Assembly: GCA_002245135.1 (NCBI GenBank)
Contig: NGBS01000043.1
Location: 1 to 41,779 of the forward strand
Origin: Proteromonas lacertae
Taxonomy: Eukaryota > Sar > Bigyra > Opalinata > Proteromonadidae
Direction of reading: 5' to 3'
DNA length: 41,779 nt
In this document: piece after piece, positions 1 through 9,193 of the stretch
Position numbering within the stretch: the stretch's first letter is position 1
How the letters are laid out: each line of letters opens with the position of its first letter
Made by a program: the position numbers and the translations under genes
The notes under the pieces: generated by a model
What the model saw: the letters and a program-made list of their open reading frames with translations, nothing else
The model's database searches: none
What the model was told of the DNA's origin: nothing

Positions 1-1
1 C

Positions 2-136
2 TTTGGTGGATTAATGCCTTCTTCCCTACCAAAACCTAACCAAAATCAAAGATTTAATGATAGAATACGTGATGCTAGAGAAGTTGATAAATCATCTCAA
101 GGTGTTACCAGGAAATGGGTTTTCAATTATAAATAG
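2..136 (+). CDS. C-terminal end of an upstream Polinton ORF
   Basis: An open frame enters from the left edge and stops at 134-136. It encodes about 44 residues rich in Asn, Asp, Arg and Lys, ending in FNYK. It lies on the same strand as the polymerase and 21 bp before the next ATG. The tail is too short and too low in complexity to assign a function. It may be the end of a structural protein of the element. Confidence 0.4.
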   Translation, partial: FGGLMPSSLPKPNQNQRFNDRIRDAREVDKSSQGVTRKWVFNYK

Positions 137-157
137 AAATTACAGTACACCACAACA

Positions 158-736
158 ATGTATCATGATTTTGTTAATAATAGTGATATCAAAGATATAT
201 TACATGAACTAGCTGATACTATGAATATGATAAAATTCTTCTTCATTGTACGTTCAATTTATATATCTGATGAGTCTACTGACAGTGATGATGAAGTTTC
301 TATATTTAGTCGTAGTAGACTATGTGAAATAACAAAAATGTCTACTGTAGGTGAAATACAAACTATACTGGAGAATATATTTACACAAATATCAGAAGAT
401 GATTCAAATCATCCTCAAAGTGGTCTTACTTTTGCTAGAGTAAATACTATTGAATTATATGTAACAAAATTTAAAGTGATATGTGGAAGTAGTTTATTGT
501 TTTACCTGCTAAACTTCAAGGTCTTAGATGTTTAACAAATGTAATAAATGAAGATAATGAATGCTTTAAGTGGAGTGTACTATGCTCATTATATTCTAAT
601 AATCTACAATGTAATAAAGATAAACCTGAAAAATACAAAATGTATGAAAAGAAACATGATTGGAGTATGTTAACATTCCCTGTTGATGCTACAGACAATG
701 AATCTATTGATAAGTTTGAAACAAAGAATCGACTAA
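158..736 (+). other. Coding-like region ahead of the Polinton polymerase
   Basis: Open frames starting at the ATG at 158 lie directly upstream of the polymerase on the same strand. They encode an acidic Ser/Asp-rich segment (STDSDDEVS) and then ordinary globular-looking sequence. I recognise no motif. The position suggests the N-terminal side of the polymerase locus, which in Polintons is long and poorly conserved. The stretch looks broken. Confidence 0.5.
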
Positions 737-3700
737 ATGTCAATATATTTTATATTGATATTGGTAAAGATAAAGAAGAAATATTCTTACCCATTCATTT
801 ATCTAAACAAAAGAAATCTAAAAAAATACAGTGTTGTAAATCTATTGCTAATAAAAAATGAAGATGGAAATTCACACTATGTGACAATAAATACCTTACC
901 TGCTCTGTTTAGAAAAATGATAGATAAAAAGAATAATACTAATAATATATTTGTGTGTCCATACTGTCTCTTCTATACTTACGATGATGGATCCTTTAAT
1001 AGTCACCAAATATATGACTGTCAAGATAAAGAGAATGTATTAAGATTATTCCCTGATAAAGATGATAAAGAAAAATCATACTTAAAATTTAGACATTGGA
1101 CTCACCTCCAAACATTACCAGTTGTTATGTATTATGATACTGAAACTTATTTTGTGCCATATGATAATGAATTGAATTTAAGTAGATATAAATCTATGGA
1201 AGAAATAAATAATAATGATACTAGAATAGAATTATCAAAAACTGAGCAATCTATTATGGCTAGGCATAAGCTTTATTCTTACTGTATCTATGTAGATAGT
1301 AAAATACAAGATATAAACAGTTTTACTGTGATTAAATATAAACAAAATGAGGATCATAATATTGAAAATGATTTTGTATTGGATATATTAAATATATACG
1401 ATCAAATATGTACAGTTTACAATTATAGACTAGCTAATCCTAAACCTTTTGATGGAGATGAAATAGCTAAGGATATACATAATAAAAAGAGAAAATGTGA
1501 CTTTTGTGGTAAACCATTTAATTCTATTGATCATGTAAAGGTACTTCACCATGATCATTTCACAGGCCATTATATTGCTTCAATTGGTAGTAATGAGAAT
1601 CTAAATATCGATATAAAAAAATTAAAAGTACCAATAATAGGTCATAATGCTATGAAATATGACCAGCATTTCATAATAAAGGAATTAGCCAAATTTGCTG
1701 CAATAACTAATAGTCCACTCAATATTATACCTAATACAGATGAAAACTATAAGTTTATACAATACAAAAATTTGGTGTTTATTGACAGTTATTTATTCTT
1801 AGCAGGTTCTTTAGCAAATTTAACTAATGATCTAAAAATTACAGCAGAATTAAATAATACTAAGAAAGAAAAATTCAAAACAATTTATGAGAATTTTAAA
1901 GAATATAATGGACATTACCTAGATGATGAAATTATTGAAAAATACTTACTTCAAAAGAATTATTTTCCATATGAACATATGACATCTCTTGAAGCTTTTG
2001 AAGAAAATTTCAAAGAACTTACTATAGATGATTTTAAGTCTAAATTGAATGATAATGAAACTATTAAACCTGAAGAATTTGATTTTGCTATGGAAGTAAA
2101 TCAAATATTTGGATTTAATACTATTCGTGAATATAATTTATTTTACTTGAAAATTGATGTTTATATTCTTCAGTCTATATTTAATGATTTTAGAGATAAA
2201 ATATTTGATACTTTTCACATAGATCCTTGTTGGTATATTTCATTACCAAGCTTATCACTTGATTTATTCTTACATGTATCTGATGTGGAACTTAAATTAT
2301 TTTGTGAACCTGAATACTATGATTTTATATTGAATGGTTTATACGGTGGATTATCATATATTGGTAAGCGTAAGGAAGATGCTAATAATAAATTTATGAA
2401 AAATTATGATAAAACTTTACCTAGTAAATTCTTATTATATCAAGACTATAATTCTTTATACCCTTCAGTTATGGCTTCTTGTAAAATGCCTTTAGATGAC
2501 TTTGAATTTATTGATCCAAATTCTATTACATTAGAAAGTATACTTGATTTACCATATTATGAAGAAATGGATCAAGATAGATTAGAGAATAATGATTTTG
2601 GTTATATATTAGAAGTTGATATCGAGTTACCTATAGAACTACAAGACAAGTTTAAAGAATACCCATTACTACCTGAAAGGAAGAAAATACCTAAAGAATG
2701 GTTATCTGATATACAAACTGAAAGAGCTGAAAATCTTGGTATTATACATAAAGAAAGAGGTACTTACCATGCTACTGAGAAATTAATAACTGATTTATAT
2801 CCTAAAGAAAAATATATAATACATTACCAAAATTTGAAGTTTGCAGTTGAACATGGCTATAAAGTGGGTAAAGTGTACAGAATAATGAGATTTACTGAAG
2901 GTCTATATATGGGTAAATATATTAATACAATGGTACAAAAAAGAGTCCAAGCTAAAGAAAACAATCAAAATACTACTGCAGACTATATAAAGAAATTAAT
3001 GAATAGTTTATACGGTAAATTTATGGAACGTGTTGAAAAGAGAAGTAATATTTCTTTAATTACTAATGAAGACCAAATGATTAATGCTGCAAGTGATCCA
3101 TGGTTTAAAGACTTTATCATTATTGAAGGTGATTTAAGAATTGCACATTTTCATAAGAAGCTATATGAAATTAATAAACCTATACAAATTGGAATGGTTA
3201 TCTTAGCACTGTCTAAACTCAAAATGCAAAAATATTGGTATGATGTATTAGATAAAAAATATGGTTCTGATAAGCTAACACTATGTATGACTGATACTGA
3301 TAGTTTACTTTTCTCAGTTGAAACTAATGATATTTTTAAAGACTTAGAGGATCCTATCTTTAATAATTGGATTGATGGAAGCAATTTGAAAAATCCCTAT
3401 TTAGAAAATTATAAGTTGGATATACATAGAGCTGTTCATTCAGGAACATTGAATCGATTAAAATTTGAAGAACAGGATAAGAATAATAAAAACCTATATG
3501 TTATAACAAAGTTTATAGGATTAAAATCAAAATGTTATATATACGAAAAGGAGAAAGTGAATGATGATTCTGATAATAATACTAATACTGACAATCGTTG
3601 TAAAGGTATTAATGTGAAAGTATCAAGAAAAATAACTTATGATATATACAATGATTTTGTTGAATGTGCTAGTAAAAGTCAAAAATATGAAGTATGTCAA

Positions 3701-3823
3701 ATCAAATCAATACATCATAATGTTTATACAACAGTACAAAACAAAATTGGCTTAACCTATTATGATGATAAAAGATATTTTTTTGATAAATACAATACAT
3801 TACCATATGGATATAAAAAATAA
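737..3823 (+). CDS. Protein-primed family B DNA polymerase of a Polinton
   Basis: Replicates the element from a terminal protein. Visible in order: an exonuclease I motif YYDTETYF near 1,130; a Cys-x2-Cys zinc-like motif followed by DH and HHDHFTG near 1,496-1,566, which is typical of Polinton polymerases; an exonuclease II-like motif GHNAMKYDQHF near 1,640; polymerase motif A, YQDYNSLYPSVM, near 2,440; motif B, KKLMNSLYGKF, near 3,000; and motif C, MTDTDSLLF, near 3,290. All core polymerase and exonuclease acidic residues expected for the family are in this frame. The long reading frame (about 1,000 codons) matches the usual length for Polinton polymerases. The first residues before about 860 are doubtful, and the locus is broken near its N-terminal side. 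Confidence 0.93.
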   Translation: MSIYFILILVKIKKKYSYPFIYLNKRNLKKYSVVNLLLIKNEDGNSHYVTINTLPALFRKMIDKKNNTNNIFVCPYCLFYTYDDGSFNSHQIYDCQDKENVLRLFPDKDDKEKSYLKFRHWTHLQTLPVVMYYDTETYFVPYDNELNLSRYKSMEEINNNDTRIELSKTEQSIMARHKLYSYCIYVDSKIQDINSFTVIKYKQNEDHNIENDFVLDILNIYDQICTVYNYRLANPKPFDGDEIAKDIHNKKRKCDFCGKPFNSIDHVKVLHHDHFTGHYIASIGSNENLNIDIKKLKVPIIGHNAMKYDQHFIIKELAKFAAITNSPLNIIPNTDENYKFIQYKNLVFIDSYLFLAGSLANLTNDLKITAELNNTKKEKFKTIYENFKEYNGHYLDDEIIEKYLLQKNYFPYEHMTSLEAFEENFKELTIDDFKSKLNDNETIKPEEFDFAMEVNQIFGFNTIREYNLFYLKIDVYILQSIFNDFRDKIFDTFHIDPCWYISLPSLSLDLFLHVSDVELKLFCEPEYYDFILNGLYGGLSYIGKRKEDANNKFMKNYDKTLPSKFLLYQDYNSLYPSVMASCKMPLDDFEFIDPNSITLESILDLPYYEEMDQDRLENNDFGYILEVDIELPIELQDKFKEYPLLPERKKIPKEWLSDIQTERAENLGIIHKERGTYHATEKLITDLYPKEKYIIHYQNLKFAVEHGYKVGKVYRIMRFTEGLYMGKYINTMVQKRVQAKENNQNTTADYIKKLMNSLYGKFMERVEKRSNISLITNEDQMINAASDPWFKDFIIIEGDLRIAHFHKKLYEINKPIQIGMVILALSKLKMQKYWYDVLDKKYGSDKLTLCMTDTDSLLFSVETNDIFKDLEDPIFNNWIDGSNLKNPYLENYKLDIHRAVHSGTLNRLKFEEQDKNNKNLYVITKFIGLKSKCYIYEKEKVNDDSDNNTNTDNRCKGINVKVSRKITYDIYNDFVECASKSQKYEVCQIKSIHHNVYTTVQNKIGLTYYDDKRYFFDKYNTLPYGYKK

Positions 3824-3844
3824 TAATTAAAACAATTAATATTG

Positions 3845-4090
3845 TTAATATTCTTCTTCTACAAATTTTGGATTAATTAAATTAATAAAATCATCTATTT
3901 CTTCATCTACTTTTTTATGATAAGACTTCTTTTTAACTTTACGATTTGCTAATTTAACATCATTAGCATTAACTTTTCGTTTATTAAATTCTTCTAATGC
4001 ATTTTCAGTTACTTCTTGTTCTTCTTTCTTCTTACTTATATAATACTCTTCAGGCATTGTAGGTAATGGATCTTTTCTTTCTATTCTCAC
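3845..4090 (-). CDS. Small charged Polinton protein, function unknown
   Basis: 81 codons on the minus strand, convergent with the polymerase and separated from it by only about 20 bp. The protein is rich in Lys and Glu (KKKEEQEV, NRKVKKKSYHKK) and is predicted helical and soluble. Its start overlaps the end of the next minus-strand ORF by 4 bp (4,087-4,090), the ATGA-type arrangement of tightly packed viral genes. I recognise no family. Confidence 0.5.
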   Translation of the reverse strand: MRIERKDPLPTMPEEYYISKKKEEQEVTENALEEFNKRKVNANDVKLANRKVKKKSYHKKVDEEIDDFINLINPKFVEEEY

Positions 4091-5394
4091 TTTTTCTCAT
4101 TATCTAATAACTTATCTAGAAAGTCTTTATTTTGTTTAGTTTTTCTTGTCATATGTTTTCTTTTAACTATATAATCATGATCAGGATCTTGATCAAGCAT
4201 TTGTGCGCTTTTATTCAAAGTAAGAGTTTCAGGATTGATAAGTCTATTTCGTTCAAGTTGATTGTATACTTCGTCTATATTTATTCTATCATCATTATCA
4301 TATGAATTGTCATCTGTAACATCTTCCTCTTCATCATCAAGCTCTTTTACACTCTTATAATCATCATCATCATCTTCAAAATCATGTAAAGTATCATATG
4401 ATACTACACCTAATTTCATAGGTTTTTTCATTTCTGAATAAGATGATGCTGCAGGAGGTGGTGGAGGAGGTGGTGGAGGTTCTCTTATATCCATATCATT
4501 ACAAGTAATTTTATTTGCATTATTAACTGCTTTAGCTAAATAACCATCAATAATAGCTTGCTTTTCATTAATTTCTTTTAATTTTGTAGACATATTCTGG
4601 TTATATAACTGATCTTGATGTTTTATTTTTTTCTTTAATTCTTTTGTATTTGAATGTAAAACATCTATCTCATTAGTAATTGTCATTATAGTTTCTTCAC
4701 TCTGTTTTATCTGTTCTTTTAATGAAGCAATTTCAGATTCATACTTCTTTTGTAATTTTTCATAATTAGCTTTTTCTTCTGTATTGTCTTTTTCGCTATT
4801 CTTCAATAATTCTGATATTACACTATATTCTTCTTGAAGTTCTTTTAAATCTTTAACTTTAGTTGCATGATCCAATTTTAGTTTTTCTATTGATATATTA
4901 TTAGATTTCAAATCATTTTGTGCAGACTCATAGTTTATGAGTAATTGTCTTTTTTCTTGCTCTAAGGTACTAATATTTTGAATCATAGTAGATTTTTCTT
5001 GTTCATTATAATTATTTCTATATTCATTGAAATCGTTAGTTAATTTGTTATAATTATTCTTATAATTTTCTATTTCATTATTTCTCATATTGATTTCAGC
5101 TATGTAATTTCTTTTTTCATTTTCAGCTTGGATTAAATGGTTATTCAATTGAGTATTTATTAATGACTTTTCTTCTCTTAATTTATTGTTTTCTTCTTCT
5201 AATTCATAAATACGCTTTGCAGAATTTTCTTGAAGACATTCGATGTCAGCTTGGAATTTTCTGGATTCTTCATTTTTATTATTTTCAAGTTGACGATATT
5301 TTTGTTCTAGTGCTTTAAATAATTGTATTTGTTCCTCTAATTCTGATTTATTTTTACTTAGCTCATTTTTAACTGTATTTTTATCTCTTTTCAA
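4087..5394 (-). CDS. Long coiled-coil Polinton protein with proline run
   Basis: 435 codons. The first two thirds form almost continuous heptad-type coiled coil rich in Lys, Glu, Asn and Gln. Then comes a run of nine prolines (near 4,460-4,490), an acidic low-complexity stretch (FEDDDDDYKS, DDEEEDVTDDN) and a basic tail. This architecture suggests a fibrous or scaffold-like structural protein, but I know no specific homolog. It lies directly downstream of a second coiled-coil ORF on the same strand (5,433-6,467), and both look like parts of one structural module. The initiation point is uncertain. Confidence 0.6.
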   Translation of the reverse strand: MKRDKNTVKNELSKNKSELEEQIQLFKALEQKYRQLENNKNEESRKFQADIECLQENSAKRIYELEEENNKLREEKSLINTQLNNHLIQAENEKRNYIAEINMRNNEIENYKNNYNKLTNDFNEYRNNYNEQEKSTMIQNISTLEQEKRQLLINYESAQNDLKSNNISIEKLKLDHATKVKDLKELQEEYSVISELLKNSEKDNTEEKANYEKLQKKYESEIASLKEQIKQSEETIMTITNEIDVLHSNTKELKKKIKHQDQLYNQNMSTKLKEINEKQAIIDGYLAKAVNNANKITCNDMDIREPPPPPPPPPAASSYSEMKKPMKLGVVSYDTLHDFEDDDDDYKSVKELDDEEEDVTDDNSYDNDDRINIDEVYNQLERNRLINPETLTLNKSAQMLDQDPDHDYIVKRKHMTRKTKQNKDFLDKLLDNEKK

Positions 5395-5432
5395 TATATC
5401 TATATCCTGTTGATATTTTGTATTATGTACAA

Positions 5433-6467
5433 TTAATTTATCTCTTTCATCTTTATGTTTCTTAATTCATTTTTTAACATTTCTTTCTCATTTTCAATTT
5501 CTACTATTTTTTGCTTTGCACTATTCATTTGAATTATAAATTGATTTTGTTTATCTTCATCATCATCATCTCTTCTCTTTGAATTATCTCTTTCTTTAAT
5601 ATAGTTTTCTTTTGCTATTTTATACTCTTTTTTATATTTTTTCAATTCTTCATTAAGGCTATTGATTGTAGCATTTAAATCACCTATAGTATTCCTGTAA
5701 TTATTAATAGATTGATTTAACACATTAATTTGAATTTTATAGTCATTTGTTTCATCTGATAAATTTTTATTAGCTAATTCAAGTCTATTTTTTTCATTAT
5801 TTAAATTTAATAGATTTTGAGTATCCAAATTTCTTTGTTCATTTAAATTATTAATATTTGATAACAAATCATTCTTTTCTCTATTTGCATTATTTAAATC
5901 ATCTGTTAATTTAAACTTGTCTACATTTAATTGATCTATTGTACTTTTATATTCTGATAATTCTTTATATAAATCATTTGCTTTCCATTGAGCATCGTTT
6001 CTCATATTATCAGCTGTTTCAATATCTAATTTAAGTGCTTGATTTTCTCTTTTTAAAGCATTTAATTCTTCAACTTTTTCAGCTTTGAAATTTGCTAATT
6101 CTTGCTCATATTCTTCTTTGCTTTTTCTATTAGCTTCTGCAGCTTCTCTTATTTCTTGAACACCTAATTCATATCTTTCTTTATATTCAGCTACTTTACT
6201 TTCTAACTCTTTTTTTTGTTCTTCTAAATATTGAATTCTTTCTTCAGCTTCTTTTTTCTGTGATAAAGCTTCTTTTAATTCTTTTATTTTTTCTTTCTTT
6301 TCTTGTTTAGATAAAGGAACAAATTTTGAAGGTGATGAATTACCAATTCTATTAGGTGCAGTTGGACCTGGTAGCATAGGTGCAGAATTGTTCATTTCAT
6401 CATTTTCTTCTTCCATTTCACCATCAGCAGTTAAAAATGATTCTGTTGAAGACATTGAGTCTGACAT
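5433..6467 (-). CDS. Coiled-coil Polinton protein
   Basis: 344 codons. A disordered N-terminal stretch (Ser, Glu, Asn and Pro rich, about 50 residues) is followed by some 280 residues of uninterrupted coiled coil dominated by Lys, Glu, Asn, Leu and Ile heptads. There are no catalytic motifs and no membrane segment. It sits in a run of minus-strand ORFs (3,845-8,537) that probably encode structural or scaffold proteins of the element. Homology to a named virion protein is not evident. Confidence 0.6.
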   Translation of the reverse strand: MSDSMSSTESFLTADGEMEEENDEMNNSAPMLPGPTAPNRIGNSSPSKFVPLSKQEKKEKIKELKEALSQKKEAEERIQYLEEQKKELESKVAEYKERYELGVQEIREAAEANRKSKEEYEQELANFKAEKVEELNALKRENQALKLDIETADNMRNDAQWKANDLYKELSEYKSTIDQLNVDKFKLTDDLNNANREKNDLLSNINNLNEQRNLDTQNLLNLNNEKNRLELANKNLSDETNDYKIQINVLNQSINNYRNTIGDLNATINSLNEELKKYKKEYKIAKENYIKERDNSKRRDDDDEDKQNQFIIQMNSAKQKIVEIENEKEMLKNELRNIKMKEIN

Positions 6468-6690
6468 ACCTACTCCTCCGCTGGAGGCGGATTTACTACC
6501 ATCCGTGGGAGGGGTTATATAGTCACTACCTAAATGTCTACGTTTATATATTTCAAAATCTTCTGTTGCGCTTCTACCTCCCCTACCACCTCTACCTCTC
6601 CTACCTCCCCTACCACCTCTATCTAAAGGATGTCTAGAAAATGATGATGATGAGAAATGAGAAGGGTAATTACTAGATAAAAGATGAGGA
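6468..6690 (-). other. RG/RGG-rich coding-like stretch
   Basis: Between two minus-strand ORFs, this stretch encodes in one minus frame a Ser/His-rich segment and then repeated Arg-Gly-Gly units (DRGGRGGRRGRGGRGG), giving the plus strand its runs of CTACC and CCTCT. RGG repeats commonly bind nucleic acid. It is likely coding sequence of the Polinton, but I cannot assign it to an ORF with a start codon. The area looks broken. Confidence 0.45.
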
Positions 6691-7236
6691 TTAGAGATGC
6701 CTCCGTTTAGCTAGTATATCACCTGGTGCTGCTGAACTTAATTTATCATATGGATTTCTTGAGTTGAATGGTAAAATTGGTAATGTATTATTGATAACAT
6801 TTAAATTGTCTTTAACATTTTTGAAACTATCATATGGTAATGATCTTAACAAAGCAGATTGAATTGAACCAAAAAATTTATCTCTATCTTGTGCAGTTAC
6901 TAATCCTTTTACTAATGCATCATAATAACTTTGTAATGCTAACTTCTTTTCTTGAGGTATGTTAGGATCATTCAATAAAGCAGGAATCATTTTCAAATCA
7001 TTCTGAGTAAGTATCTGATTTATATTGAATTGTTTAAAGGATGCTTCCCTCATTTTATTCCTCATAACATGTTCCTCAGCATTATCTAAATTAAGTGGAT
7101 TGCCAATTCTCTTTCTCAATGCTTTATTGAATTTATTAACTTTTGCTCTTCTTTTAATTCGTCTTAATATACGCTTTGTTAAATAATGTTTTAAACTCTT
7201 TTTGTTATGTTTAGATGACTTTTTAGGTTTTGACAT
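6691..7236 (-). CDS. Polinton protein with strongly basic N-terminus
   Basis: 181 codons from an ATG preceded by an AT-only leader. Residues 1-45 are extremely basic (KSSKHNKKSLKHYLTKRILRRIKRRAK), as in DNA-binding core proteins. The remainder is a compact helical domain ending in KRRHL, a motif that recurs in the adjacent RG-rich stretch. I do not recognise the family. A virion core or DNA-condensing role is inference from charge only. Confidence 0.6.
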   Translation of the reverse strand: MSKPKKSSKHNKKSLKHYLTKRILRRIKRRAKVNKFNKALRKRIGNPLNLDNAEEHVMRNKMREASFKQFNINQILTQNDLKMIPALLNDPNIPQEKKLALQSYYDALVKGLVTAQDRDKFFGSIQSALLRSLPYDSFKNVKDNLNVINNTLPILPFNSRNPYDKLSSAAPGDILAKRRHL

Positions 7237-7290
7237 AAAAAATATATATAATCAAAAATATATAAAGAAATTAGTGAATATAATTTATAA

Positions 7291-7746
7291 TTAAAAATAA
7301 ACTGGCATCACAGCATTATCACCAGGCATAGGTGCATTAGGTGGTGGTATTTTTAAACCATTACCACTACTTTGTTTTGTTTGTGCATATGGATCACTAT
7401 CACATGGTAACCTAATTGATTTTGATTTTTGTGTTTGTTGTTGTTGTTGTTGTTGCTCTAAATATATATTACTTGTATCTTGCTTGTTTTTTAATTTGTT
7501 CATTCTTGCTTCTCTTGCTTTGGCTAGATTTTCTGCTCTTTTCTTTCTAGTCTCTTCACTAAGCTTAGATACTGGTTTATCACTAGCATGATTTAAGTTA
7601 TATAACAATTCAGCAATTTGTCTATCTGTCTTACTCATGTCTTTAGCTAAAGGTGTATCATAATCATAATCATTATCATCAGAAGATGATGAATCATCAT
7701 CATAATAATCTCTAGTATATCTTCTACTATATCGAGTGTTATACAT
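7291..7746 (-). CDS. Polinton protein with acidic N-terminus and polyQ tract
   Basis: About 151 codons. I start it at the ATG at 7,746 because the 21 codons before it are hydrophobic and AT-rich, like the promoter-like leaders nearby. The N-terminus reads YSRRYTRDYYDDDSSSSDD. A helical basic middle (ETRKKRAENLAKAREARMNK) follows, then a run of seven glutamines encoded by a CAA/CAG microsatellite (near 7,437-7,456), and a Pro-rich tail. No catalytic motif. It lies in the minus-strand structural-looking gene run. Confidence 0.55.
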   Translation of the reverse strand: MYNTRYSRRYTRDYYDDDSSSSDDNDYDYDTPLAKDMSKTDRQIAELLYNLNHASDKPVSKLSEETRKKRAENLAKAREARMNKLKNKQDTSNIYLEQQQQQQQTQKSKSIRLPCDSDPYAQTKQSSGNGLKIPPPNAPMPGDNAVMPVYF

Positions 7747-7811
7747 TATTATGTTATTTTTATTATATATAAAAACAATAAGAAATTTGCAAATGAATAA
7801 TAAAATCAATT

Positions 7812-7943
7812 TTAAGTTGTTAATTTATAAGCTAAAAAATTTTGAAGATCATTCTGAGGATTGTATAAACCTCTATGGTTAAATCCACATGGCTTAGCCA
7901 AACCATTCAAAATAGGTCTATTTTTTGGTACTTCAGTAATTGC
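7812..7943 (-). other. Short coding-like stretch beside the basic protein
   Basis: An open minus-strand frame of about 43 codons lies immediately downstream of the basic protein gene. Its sequence looks protein-like (RPILNGLAKPCGFNHRGL), with balanced composition unlike the AT-only leaders around it. It has no start of its own and no recognised motif. Confidence 0.35.
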
Positions 7944-8537
7944 TCAATTCATTGCTAATTTAAGTCCGCCATTTTGTCCAAATCTTTTACCTCCCCTATG
8001 TCTTCTTCTACGTTTTCCATAACCATAATTACTAGCAGTGGAACTTATCTTATTTGCTATATCACCAATTTTACTTAAACCAAGAGTATTAGCTACACTA
8101 CCTACTTTACCTGATATATTACTAATATATTTCTTATCTTTTAAAGTGTTATTTATCTCTTTAGCTTTCTCAATACCTCTTGTAATATTGTCTTTTGTAG
8201 CTATTTTTCTTATTTTATTCCATCCTTTCTTAAACAAACTACCTAAACCAGCTCCCTTCCGTTTTCTAGTATGAAATGAAACAACTTTACCAGATTTTGT
8301 CCTAAACTTAACAGTTCCACCACCAGTCATAGATGAAGTATCACCTAAGAATCTACCATCAGGTGTAAATTGTGACATTCTAGTAACTCTATGTCTTGCA
8401 ACCCTACCTCTGCGCCTTCTCTTACCATATCCCATATTCTCTATACTGTTACTAATAGCTGGTCCAGCAAATGGTATTAAACTAGCTGCACCTGATAGAA
8501 TTTTAGATTTTTTTAACCAATCTTTAAACTTACCCAT
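7944..8537 (-). CDS. Basic virion-core/pVI-like Polinton protein
   Basis: 197 codons. It contains two copies of a GYGKRRRR basic box (residues near 37 and 174), each followed by Arg/His/Gly-rich sequence. A Gly/Thr-rich beta segment lies in the middle. Helical amphipathic stretches occur at the N-terminus (GKFKDWLKKSKILSGAASLI) and near residue 100 (GSLFKKGWNKIRKIA). Basic boxes of this kind and Lys-rich amphipathic helices occur in adenoviral core and pVI/pX proteins and in Polinton minor virion proteins. I infer a minor structural or DNA-binding role without proven homology. The start is an ATG after a TATATA-rich leader. Confidence 0.55.
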   Translation of the reverse strand: MGKFKDWLKKSKILSGAASLIPFAGPAISNSIENMGYGKRRRRGRVARHRVTRMSQFTPDGRFLGDTSSMTGGGTVKFRTKSGKVVSFHTRKRKGAGLGSLFKKGWNKIRKIATKDNITRGIEKAKEINNTLKDKKYISNISGKVGSVANTLGLSKIGDIANKISSTASNYGYGKRRRRHRGGKRFGQNGGLKLAMN

Positions 8538-8632
8538 TAATTAAATAACATAAATATATATATATTAAAAAACGTTAAGAATTTATCAAATGAATTGATA
8601 TTCAATAAATTCTTATAGTTATTAATTATATA
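8538..8632. promoter_or_regulatory. AT-rich divergent leader region
   Basis: 95 bp separate the divergent basic-protein gene and the protease locus. Runs of TATATATA near 8,555-8,565 face the minus-strand start, and AATTATATA immediately precedes the plus-strand ATG at 8,633. Similar TATATA leaders precede 7,236 and 7,746. This may be a late-type or TATA-like promoter, but the bias of the whole sequence makes it weak. Confidence 0.25.
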
Positions 8633-9193
8633 ATGTTTAAAAGATATATCACAAATGACTATATAGGCTCAGGTGATTTACATAAAGAAGATGCACTCTC
8701 AAATTTTGATATTGAAAAAATCATTAAAAAAATGTTTCCTAGACTACTAAAATATTTTAAAGGTGTTATACTATGGGATGAACTTAGCAAAATAGGTCAA
8801 CTATGTAAAAATGAAGATGTTTGGTGTGTTATACTTTGTACTAATACAACTAAAGATCCTGTAAGTAAAATAGGTCATTGGGTTAGTTTATGTGTTAACA
8901 ATAATACTAGAAGGATAATGTACTATGATAGTTTTGGAGATAAACCTAAACAAATAACAAAGTTTTAAAAAGTTTTGACAAAATTAAAAAAATATCCTAA
9001 TGATGAATATAAGATTAAAATAAACAGAGTGAAAAATCAAAGAGTTGATAGTGTAAGATGCGGTTATCATGCAATTTTGTTTTTAGTTGATATCATAGTA
9101 AATAACAAATCATTTGTGCAAGCAACAAATTTTAATTCATTAAAAGGAGAAAAAAGAGCAAAAATGTTAGAATCAAAATTTAAAACTATATAA
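8633..9193 (+). pseudogene. Adenain/Ulp1-like cysteine protease of the Polinton
   Basis: This is the maturation-type protease of the C5/C48 fold found in Polintons and adenoviruses, which cleaves virion precursors. The catalytic landmarks appear in the expected order: His in GHWVSL, Asp in YYDSFGD, and Cys in RCGYHAILF. The total length, about 187 codons, is normal for adenain. The locus looks broken, with about one break. It is divergent from the basic-protein gene and overlaps the end of the next minus-strand gene by 8 bp. Family assignment is firm from the H, D and C signatures. Confidence 0.8.

Noticed and set aside
4087-6467. Myosin, kinesin or SMC host genes suggested by long coiled coils
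   Set aside because: No motor or ATPase head is present, and the ORFs sit in a run of Polinton genes.
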